A stretch of 16,207 nucleotides of DNA from Neocallimastix lanati (nom. inval.) (Eukaryota; Neocallimastigomycota; Neocallimastigomycetes; Neocallimastigales; Neocallimastigaceae). Made by a program: the position numbers and the translations under genes. Under the pieces are notes generated by a model. The model was not told where the DNA came from, ran no database searches, and was given only the letters and a program-made list of their open reading frames with translations. Positions 9,840 to 16,207 of the stretch are shown here, in pieces (positions within the stretch are counted from its first letter, which is position 1; each line of letters begins with the position of its first letter). The stretch spans positions 1-16,207 of the forward strand of contig JACVTC010000598.1 in NCBI GenBank assembly GCA_016946835.1, in the 5' to 3' direction.

Positions 9840-10044
9840 TTATCCCAATGTTGATACATACATATATCTATATTCAATTTTTTTTTTCTTTATCAAAATA
9901 ATCATTTCTACTACTAGATTACTATTAGATATTTCACTTTTTAAACTTTGTTTATATGACCTTAATATTCGCTAAATCTCCAAACAAAAACAAAAACAAA
10001 AAGTATAATAACAACAATATGCTATTACAAATTCTTTTATTAAT
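9840..10044 (-). pseudogene. Possible signal-peptide gene fragment, broken
   Basis: On the minus strand, 10044-9952 is open for 30 residues (INKRICNSILLLLYFLFLFL then GDLANIKVI). It has a charged start, a long Leu/Phe core and a small-residue region, the pattern of a secretory signal peptide. An overlapping frame at 9971-9840 is open for 43 residues (RILRSYKQSLKSEISNSNLV onward). An ATG lies just upstream but is out of phase with the hydrophobic stretch. The DNA is less repetitive than its surroundings. This may be the worn 5' end of a secreted or membrane protein gene with frameshifts. It could also be chance, since T-rich DNA easily encodes Leu/Phe. Confidence 0.2.
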
Positions 10045-10516
10045 TCATGTAAATCCATAAAGTTCCATATATTTAAAAAAAAAATTCATATTTGCAAAGT
10101 CTTTAAAAAAATTAATATTATAATAATTAATATTATAATAATTCAAAAACATTATAATAAACACAACAAATATAAATTCAAAAACATATTACTTTTTTTT
10201 TTTATTTTGATTATTTTATAAATTTTTATTTATATTTATATTATTTATCTATAAACATTCATCTTATCCTTTCTTTTTATTCTCCTTTCTTCCATCTATT
10301 TATTTAGTTTTTTTTTTTTTTTATAGTACAAATTTACATTAGTTTTTTTTTTTTTTTATATTTTCTATTGAAATATAATTTTATCTTTTATTTATAATTA
10401 TTTGCATTTATATTTTTAATATTTTTTATTTTATGTGTTTTTTTTTTTCTATTATTTATCTATTTATATTATCTATTTGTTTTATCTATTGTTTTATTTT
10501 ATTTTAATCTTTTAAT
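10045..10516. other. AT-rich region downstream of the oxidoreductase gene
   Basis: No gene is seen. It is mainly T-rich with ATTTATTTA-like tracts. The 3' end of the minus-strand oxidoreductase mRNA must fall here. ATAAAATAA motifs just past its stop on the minus strand could serve as polyadenylation signals but are not distinguishable from background. Confidence 0.65.
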
Positions 10517-11464
10517 TTATTTCTTATCCTTGGAGTGACGATCACCAACTTGGAAATCATCTGCGTGAGCAAACATGTAGCTAACACTAATTGGATCATC
10601 ACCAGTTAACTTCTTGAAATCATCAGTGAAGACAGCAAACTTTTCAGTACGAATGGCTTGACTGAAAGTAATCATACCATCACTAGAGAATGGAGCTTCA
10701 CTACCATCCTTGAATTTTCCATCAGTGGTTCTTGGAACACCCATGGCATCGAAAATCTTATAGTTTTCTTCATCAGTAATTTCTTGATAGGCAATGTTGT
10801 TACCAGTTTCTTTGTTACCATAATTAACAAATTCACCAATGGTAATAAGTTCCTTACCATTAATGTTAAGGATAGCATGATCATAATCATTGGCTCTGTG
10901 AAGAGCGTAGGCTAAAGCCTTAGCACAATCCTTTCTTGAAACAAAAGCCATATGACCATTACCCATACTGTTAGCTAATGGAGCATTCATTTTAACATAA
11001 GTGAAATAGTTGGTAACCATGGCTTCAGCAAATTGAGAGTTACGAAGGAAAATGTAATCTAAACCACTATCTTTAACAAGATTTTCAGTGTATACGTGAT
11101 CAAGTCTTTCAAGGGATGGATTAGTTTCATCATCAGCATTAGCTAAGGAAGTGTAAACAATCTTCTTTACACCAGCTTTCTTAGCAGCATCAACAGCATT
11201 CTTATGAGCAGCTTGTCTCTTTGGACCAACAAATGGCATTGAAATAAGACCAACAACTTCAGCGTTTTTAAAGGCTTCAACTAATCCATCGGAATAATTG
11301 AAATCAACAACATGAGTTTCAATACCTTGATCAGCATATTGTTTTAAACTAGCGTCACTACTAGAACAGAAAATAACGTTACTCTTGTCTTCTAAAGTAA
11401 GAAGAACTTTGGCTGCTTCACTACCAAGATTTCCACCAACACCAGCAATTAATAATTTACCCAT
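10517..11464 (-). CDS. NmrA/QorB-like NAD(P)-dependent oxidoreductase
   Basis: This 315-residue protein belongs to the NmrA-like branch of the extended short-chain dehydrogenase superfamily. Residues 4-15 carry the Rossmann glycine motif, GxxGxxG at G8, G11 and G14. Residues 101-106 read KIVYTS and residues 134-148 (SGLDYIFLRNSQFAE) match the SGL.Y..LRN..F.E block typical of QorB-type quinone oxidoreductases and NmrA proteins. VSRKDCAKALAYAL at 175-188 matches the conserved segment after it. The classical YxxxK catalytic pair of short SDRs is not evident, as is usual in this branch. It is probably a soluble cytosolic protein using NAD(P)H on a quinone or similar acceptor, or acting as a redox sensor. 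The substrate is not readable. It is slightly longer than bacterial QorB. The frame is intronless and complete, with a purine three bases before the ATG. Base use is far richer in G+C, with many C-ending codons, unlike the neighbouring genes, which fits high expression or acquisition from bacteria. Confidence 0.9.
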   Translation of the reverse strand: MGKLLIAGVGGNLGSEAAKVLLTLEDKSNVIFCSSSDASLKQYADQGIETHVVDFNYSDGLVEAFKNAEVVGLISMPFVGPKRQAAHKNAVDAAKKAGVKKIVYTSLANADDETNPSLERLDHVYTENLVKDSGLDYIFLRNSQFAEAMVTNYFTYVKMNAPLANSMGNGHMAFVSRKDCAKALAYALHRANDYDHAILNINGKELITIGEFVNYGNKETGNNIAYQEITDEENYKIFDAMGVPRTTDGKFKDGSEAPFSSDGMITFSQAIRTEKFAVFTDDFKKLTGDDPISVSYMFAHADDFQVGDRHSKDKK

Positions 11465-12782
11465 TTTTTTTATTATTTTATTTTATTAATAATAATAAGA
11501 GATAGATTTATATAAAAAAAAAAAAAATAAATAAAAATTTTTAATAATTTTTTATATTTTCAGATTTTAAATTGTTTATAACTTAAAAAAAAATAAACGT
11601 ACATTACATTTCTATTTATATAAATTTAAAAAATAAAAAAAAAAAATTTTTATTAATATTACATTACTTTTATTGGGATAAATTAAGATAATGTTAAAAA
11701 CATTAATCCACCAATAATTATAGTATTTTTATTTTGTTTAATTCTTTAAAAAAAATTTTTTTTTGTACATTGTTCTATTTTTGATACAAAAAATTACCTA
11801 TTTTGTCTTATTTTTATAAAAAGTATGTACAATTTTTAATTTCAATTTTTTTTTTAATTTTTATTTTTATTAAATATGAATATCTTAACATTAATAATAA
11901 AAATTTTTATTTTTTTTTTATTATTTTTATTATTTTAATTTATTTTCATTAATTTTCATTTATTTTCATTTATTTTTATTTATTTTCATTTATTTTTTCT
12001 TGATAAATCTAATTAATAAATATATTTTTATAATCTTTTTATTTCTTTTTAATTCATTGAGTTATCTCTTAATATGCTTATGAAGATATTGCGATAATAA
12101 AGATAATAAAGATAAGCAAACATACAAACATGCAAATAATCAAATAAATAAATAAAAATTATTTTTTTTAAATAAGTAGGGAGATGAAACTAGAATTTGC
12201 CTTATTATAATATATAAATATATATAGTCATTTCTTTTAAATAATAAGAAATTTAAAATAAAAAAGAATAGAATAATATAAACATTAATATATAATAATT
12301 TTACTTTATATTTTAAAATAATTATATTTAAAAATATAAAAATATTTAGTAATTATTAATAATAAATAAATTAATTTCCCTTTGTTTATGAAATGGAAAG
12401 ATATTAACTAATTTTTCATGGTTAAAGTTTTAAAATAAACTTTATATCAAAGTATAAATAAACTTTATAATTTAATTTAAATAATTAATATTAGATCAAA
12501 AAAAGGCAAAAAATAATTTATAATTTATAATTTATAATTTATAAATTGATTAAATATATTGTTCTAATTAATTAGCGTAACAATTTTTAATTAATATTAA
12601 AATTAATTTAATATTAATCATTATTACTTATTATTAATATTTTAATTAATTTTTTTTATTATTTATTTATTTATTTTTTTTTTTTAAAAAAAAAAAATTA
12701 AATAATGTAAAATTGTATTAAATAACATAAGATTTTCATATAATTTTTTTTCCTAAAAAAAAAAAAAAAAAAATTATATAAA
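11465..12782. other. AT-rich region, 5' flank of the oxidoreductase gene and beyond
   Basis: The first 100-200 bases should contain the promoter and leader of the minus-strand oxidoreductase gene, but no clear TATA element can be singled out. Further on are a TTTATTTTCA-like decamer repeat at about 11939-11997, GATAATAAA repeats near 12092-12114, and a 7-base TAATTTA tandem repeat at 12514-12542. No gene is visible. Confidence 0.7.
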
Positions 12783-13119
12783 TGTCACCCCTGAATTCCA
12801 AATAGTTGATTTCCTAAAACTGTCATTATTATAACAATGGAATAGAACCCGCATTGAAAAATTTTAAATACATAACCGTCTCTTTATTTATTAACTAAAT
12901 AGAATACAAACTATTAATAATTATGTAGTAATAATTTGTGAAACTTTTTACTTTATATGTTAAGTAAAATTAAAATATTGAATTACTATTTAATTTAATT
13001 TATTTTTATTTTTTTTTATTACTCATTTTTTTAAAAGAAGAATTTTTTTTAATCAATTGGATAATAAGATTAATGAAAGATGATCAATAAATCAGTTTAA
13101 CTGAGGTAAGTTCAGACCA
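12783..13119 (+). mobile_element. Candidate LTR (solo or 5' LTR of the copia remnant)
   Basis: The segment starts TGTCACCCCTGAATTCC and ends CAGACCA, so it has TG...CA ends, and its length of about 337 bases is normal for a Ty1/copia LTR. Directly after it (13122) comes TTGG-type sequence resembling a primer-binding site. It has local G+C islands at both ends and an AT-rich middle. No second complete copy is found in the window. The sequence after the G-rich tract at about 15998-16008 resembles its first 50 bases only loosely. No target-site duplication can be confirmed. Confidence 0.35.
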
Positions 13120-13121
13120 AT

Positions 13122-13139
13122 TGGTGTTAGGTTCAACTT
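13122..13139 (+). promoter_or_regulatory. Candidate primer-binding site
   Basis: TGGTGTTAGGTTCAAC begins with TGG, the complement of the tRNA CCA end, and lies two bases after the candidate LTR end. It resembles the TGGTATCAGAG type of copia primer sites in its first positions. The matching tRNA is not in this window, so this depends on the LTR call. Confidence 0.3.
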
Positions 13140-13973
13140 TATGATAATAAAAGAATTTATTTATGAACGGATAAAAATTATATTTACATATATTATGAAA
13201 TATAAGAATTTATTTATATACTGATAAATTATATTTACATATACAATGTATTTATAAATTATTTAATAATAAGAATAAAAAGTTAATAATTTTATTCATA
13301 TTATGAATAGTATGAAAAAGGGGTTCATATATTGAATTTGAACTTAATTATCAATATTTATTCTTGTATTCACTTTTTATAGTTAGGATAAAATTTTTAA
13401 TCTTTACCCCTTTAATATTTTTAACAAACTACTTTTTTCATACTAAAAGAATTAAATTTTCTATTTTCTATTTATAGATTGATATTTTTAATACTTTTCT
13501 TTTTAAATTATTATATATTATTAATTTGAGTAAATTAAGCATCTAGTCAATTGCTCCTTTTTGATGGTTACACTACAGATATTTTATTTAGATTGATAAT
13601 TCTATATAATTATTAAAAAATAAAAAGGAATTATTTGGAAAGATAGATATTTAATATTAATATTATGTTTCACAAGTATTGTTTACATATCAAAGATTAA
13701 TTAAAATTGGTTTTATATGGCTATATTATTAAAAAATAATAATTTTAATTGTATGATATTTAATGTACAATTAATGCTACATGATTTTTATTTTTTATAA
13801 TAAACTTTATTTAATAATATTTAATAAAATACAATGATGTTACATTAAATAAGTTCATAATAAATAACATTTTTTTTATAAAAATAGAATAAAAAAAATT
13901 TTTTTTATTAAATATAGATATATAGAATATTTTTTATTTTTTCATTAATTTATTTAATTATTATAATTTTATT
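13140..13973. other. AT-rich region, possible degenerate retrotransposon leader and Gag start
   Basis: A short open stretch at 13539-13616 (+) reads QLLLFDGYTTDILFRLIILYNY near its end, which loosely recalls the FDG.NY..W..R..... start of copia Gag. A 12-base inverted repeat (TAGTATGAAAAA at 13308-13319, TTTTTCATACTA at 13434-13445) encloses about 114 bases. Otherwise all frames are closed and nothing firm can be called. Confidence 0.35.
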
Positions 13974-14138
13974 TCATAGTTTTATGTTGTTATATTTATA
14001 TAATACGACACGTGTAATAATATAAATATATTGAAAAAAAAACATCATTATCTTAATTTTCAATATTGGCTTTTCCATTAATTGTTTTACAGTTTCAAGA
14101 TCTTTATTAGCTATTGATTTGAAAAGTGATTCTTCTCT
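13974..14138 (-). pseudogene. Ankyrin-repeat-like fragment
   Basis: The minus strand is open for 54 codons. The part starting near 14132 reads EESLFKSIANKDLETVKQLM then EK, which fits the ankyrin pattern (L...A...D.E.VK.LLE) with Leu, Ile/Ala, Asp, Val and Leu at the expected places. After residue 30 the frame runs through nine T (minus sense) into AT-rich nonsense, suggesting truncation, a frameshift or an exon end. There is only about one repeat, so it is a fragment, not a gene. Ankyrin proteins are abundant in AT-rich fungi and protists. It lies on the opposite strand to the copia pieces on either side. Confidence 0.35.
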
Positions 14139-14141
14139 CTA

Positions 14142-14812
14142 AATATATATATATATATATTTATAAAATGTAAATATTTAACATATATGTTAAGGTATTA
14201 AATAATAATAATAAGTAAACTTTATAATTTTGAATTATTATAAATCATAGATATTTATGTAAAAAACTAAACATTAAAATATAAATTAGCATTATTTATG
14301 TTAATTCATAAGTCAATGTAAATCATTAGATTTTCATGCGTATGTAAATAGTTTCTTTATTCATGTGAAGTAATTATATAGCTAATACTTTTTGATGAAA
14401 ATTTGCGACCTTTTAATCAATAAATAATTTCTTAGTTAATAAATTAATATATAAATAATTAATAGTTTAATTAATTCCTATAATAATATATATTTTATTT
14501 TTATTTTTAATTAATTAATTTTTAATTATAATTTTAAGATTATTAGAGTTTTATAAATCAAATGTTACAAATAAAGTTTAATATTTTAAATACTAATTTA
14601 GTTTATGATGAAATAACTTTGATTTAGTATATTAATTGTATTAATATATCATTGTACATTAATTATTTACATATACAAATATATTGTATTAAATGTATTG
14701 TTCGTATGAAGTAATAATTCTCCAAATGAGTAATATAAAATGATTATGTTAATTAATTTAAAAATATAACCTTCATTAAAATTTATTGATAAAAAACATA
14801 CATAAATTCTAA
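14142..14812. other. AT-rich region without a recognisable gene
   Basis: It contains an AT dinucleotide run at 14142-14160 and moderately complex DNA at about 14280-14420 and 14560-14760, but every frame on both strands is short and no family motif appears. It may be worn Gag sequence of the downstream copia remnant, whose Gag N-terminal half is otherwise missing. Confidence 0.6.
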
Positions 14813-15135
14813 GGGATTAAAGGTCTCAATTTTGACTTTAGTAATTATTTGAAGTCAATCCGGATAAGCCAGAACGAACCAAGTGCCTATTATACTGAAA
14901 TAAAAGTAAACAATACGACTAATAATAGATATTTCCCGAAGAAGGAATATAAAATGTTATAATTGTGGGCAAATTCAGTCACATATCACATGATTGCTGT
15001 GAAGAAAAGAAGGGTTCTTCTCAATATAGTGATCATGGAAGAAGGAATGGTAATAACAACCATAAAGGAAATAAGAGAAGAAGATATCCTAAAGGAAACA
15101 AGGGGAAAAAAAAGAAGAAGACACTTAGCAAATAA
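14813..15135 (+). pseudogene. Gag C-terminal fragment with CCHC zinc knuckle, frameshifted
   Basis: The first open segment (14813-14962) contains NEPSAYYTEIKVNN and ends YFPKKEYK before a TAA. The zinc knuckle then lies in other frames. The first Cys pair (CYNC) is at 14955-14966, and the His and last Cys are at 14980-14982 and 14995-14997. With one surplus G at 14967-14969 ignored, the spacing is the canonical CX2CX4HX4C, and one surplus A before 14955 breaks the frame upstream. The basic, Asn/Lys-rich tail that follows is open to 15135, as is usual after a retroviral-type knuckle. A further open segment, 15132-15230, contains LDNVLNTDYE and probably represents the linker to the protease. 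No intact product is possible. Confidence 0.8.
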
Positions 15136-15346
15136 TGGTTAAGAAGAGGAGAGAATTGATGAGATTCTTAGATAATGTCTTAAATACTGATTATGAAAAA
15201 AAAAATATATTAATCATTCAACGAACATAATAGTTAACAATACTAAGAGAAATTTATCAAAATAAGGTATAGCTTAAGTTATTATACTACCTGTAAAAGT
15301 AATAATAATAATATCAAAACAAACCAAAACAAAAAACATTATATAA

Positions 15347-15570
15347 TTATGGGTGGCTTCTTATCACATGACTCATATTAAAGAAATTTTAATTAACCCA
15401 CGTGAGGTGTAGTAAAAACAGATTTAGTAGGTAAATATGTGGGATTTATTAATAATCACAAAATAGTAGTTTTGAATGATGTTTCGTATGTTCCATCATT
15501 CAGAAGAAGTCTACTTTCAATTGACCATTTGAGAAAAGAAAATTATAAAATAATATTTTTACAAAAATAG
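15347..15570 (+). pseudogene. Copia protease and pre-integrase fragment lacking DSG
   Basis: The segment 15347-15412 reads LWVASYHMTHIKEILIN before a stop. This matches the copia protease start, W-hydrophobic-hydrophobic-D-S/T-G-A-S-x-H-M-T, except that the D-S/T-G catalytic triplet and a neighbouring residue are missing, as if about 12 bases were deleted in frame. A frame change near 15408 leads into 15409-15570, which carries the diagnostic L-N-D-V-x-Y-V-P-x-x-x-x-x-L-L-S block (VVLNDVSYVPSFRRSLLSID) ending in the pre-integrase region. Loss of the active-site aspartate means no proteolysis even if the frame were open. Confidence 0.8.
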
Positions 15571-15667
15571 AAATAAAAATAAAAAATTACAAATTATTAT
15601 ATAATAAAAAAGGTAAAAGAATTTATACTTCATACTCAAATGATTCAAAGGTCTATAAAATTTTTAA

Positions 15668-15829
15668 CAATTAAAAAATCATATAATTACAAATATTAAT
15701 AATGTTGTTTGTCAGAGTATTGAAGAAATCATGAATGATTCAGGTATGGATATATTATATAATGAAAAAGCCAACATGGATGTAAAATCTACTTCTATGT
15801 ACCAAAACATAATACAAATAATAAAATAA
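15668..15829 (+). pseudogene. Open fragment between copia protease and integrase pieces
   Basis: It is open for 53 codons and contains CQSIEEIMNDSGMDILYNE. It sits where the His-Cys zinc-binding region and catalytic core of integrase should be, but I see neither an HHCC pattern nor a D,D-35-E pattern. It may be scrambled element sequence or unrelated filler DNA. Confidence 0.3.
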
Positions 15830-15837
15830 TTTTTTAA

Positions 15838-16032
15838 CACTATACTTTCCTTCCTAGTATATTTCTAGGATATAATGAAACTAATCACACGAATTATAGA
15901 ATCTGCAATATAAAAAATAATAATGTTACACTTTCTCGAACTGTCTCATTTTTTGAGAATGATCCAGCTAATAATGGACCCCCCATCATCAATTCCTGGA
16001 GGGAGGGTTACATTTCTGAAAGTTGCATTTAG
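15838..16032 (+). pseudogene. Copia integrase C-terminal domain fragment
   Basis: The frame is open for 64 codons. FLGYNETN followed by NYRICNIKNNNVTLSRTVSF then FEND matches the SH3-like C-terminal block of copia integrases (F.GY....Y.......I..SR.V.F.E). It begins after a stop at 15835-15837, so the catalytic core upstream is missing, and it ends at a TAG (16030-16032) where the linker to reverse transcriptase would be. The final residues after a proline-rich stretch do not look like reverse transcriptase. Confidence 0.8.
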
Positions 16033-16207
16033 GAAATTGTGTCGTATTAAAATTTTAATAAATTAATTAATAAATAAATTCTTAAATAAATAACTTTAAT
16101 AAATAATGTCAATTAAAGGTTAAAGTTTTTTTTATTTTAATTATTCTTTTTATATTTATTTTAGATAAAAAAAAATGAAAATGAAAAAATATTCTTTAAA
16201 AATAAAA
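16033..16207. other. AT-rich flank
   Basis: This holds AATT/AAAT repeats and a T run only. No gene, LTR copy or other structure can be supported in these last bases. Confidence 0.7.

Larger units (their letters stand above)
14813..16032 (+). mobile_element. Decayed Ty1/copia retrotransposon remnant
   Basis: On the plus strand, pieces of a copia polyprotein occur in canonical order: Gag zinc knuckle, protease/pre-integrase region, integrase C-terminal domain. They are interrupted by stops and frame changes. The integrase order before any reverse transcriptase is diagnostic for Ty1/copia as opposed to Ty3/gypsy. The integrase catalytic core, reverse transcriptase and RNase H are absent, so the element cannot move on its own. 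A G-rich tract at about 15998-16008 could be a polypurine tract. A candidate LTR lies 1.7 kb upstream. Confidence 0.85.

Noticed and set aside
10658-10915. Open frames of 72-85 codons overlapping the oxidoreductase gene
   Set aside because: They are shadows of a well-supported gene and have no family motifs.
13104-13112. GAG/GTAAGT as a perfect 5' splice donor
   Set aside because: All three frames upstream are closed within a few codons, and the site falls inside the candidate LTR end, so no exon supports it.
13122-13140. GGTTCAAC as a tRNA T-arm (B box)
   Set aside because: No A box, no anticodon arm and no acceptor stem pairing is present nearby. It fits a primer-binding site better.
14001-14017. 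TAATACGAC resembling a phage T7 promoter
   Set aside because: The match ends after nine or ten bases and lacks the rest of the promoter. There is no sign of vector or phage sequence.
1-16207. CRISPR array, tRNA or rRNA genes, or a multi-gene defence system
   Set aside because: No regularly spaced repeats with unique spacers, no structured RNA and no clustered co-oriented genes are seen. The organism appears eukaryotic.

Overview
The window looks like nuclear DNA of a eukaryote with an extreme A+T genome. It has long A and T homopolymers (up to 36-37 bases), endless AAT/ATT/AAAT microsatellites, intronless genes with asparagine runs, and one gene with C-ending codons. My best guess is an anaerobic gut fungus (Neocallimastigomycota). 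This rests on three things: very low G+C, a bacterial-looking NmrA/QorB-type oxidoreductase, and a decayed Ty1/copia retrotransposon next to gene fragments. Dictyostelium or another AT-rich protist is not excluded.

Layout. Bases 1-2028 are intergenic low-complexity DNA. Bases 2029-3006 (+) encode a 325-residue single-pass membrane protein with a short sequon-rich N-terminal segment and a Ser-rich then Asn/Tyr-rich tail. Bases 3007-4218 hold a 56-bp direct repeat pair and an unidentified decayed gene broken at homopolymers. Bases 4219-6766 are intergenic and include a roughly 0.5-kb AAT-type satellite. Bases 6767-8044 (+) encode a 425-residue Asn-rich single-pass membrane protein with five Tyr-Trp motifs, mostly ten residues apart. 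Bases 9032-9763 are a local tandem duplication of a unit of about 0.35-0.39 kb. Bases 9840-10044 (-) carry a possible signal-peptide remnant. Bases 10517-11464 (-) encode the only gene of recognisable enzymatic family, an NAD(P)-binding NmrA/QorB-like oxidoreductase. From about 12.8 kb to 16.03 kb the sequence looks like a graveyard. There is a candidate LTR with primer-binding site, a small ankyrin-like fragment on the minus strand, and clear broken pieces of Ty1/copia Gag (zinc knuckle), protease/pre-integrase and the integrase C-terminus. The protease active-site triplet, the integrase core and reverse transcriptase are not present.

There is no operon-like organisation. The three intact genes are each isolated in kilobases of AT-rich DNA. 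The two Asn-rich membrane proteins share an architecture (N-out, C-in, no visible signal peptide) and may belong to one lineage-specific surface protein group, but no function can be assigned from sequence. I found no tRNA, rRNA, CRISPR array or convincing new defence or metabolic system.
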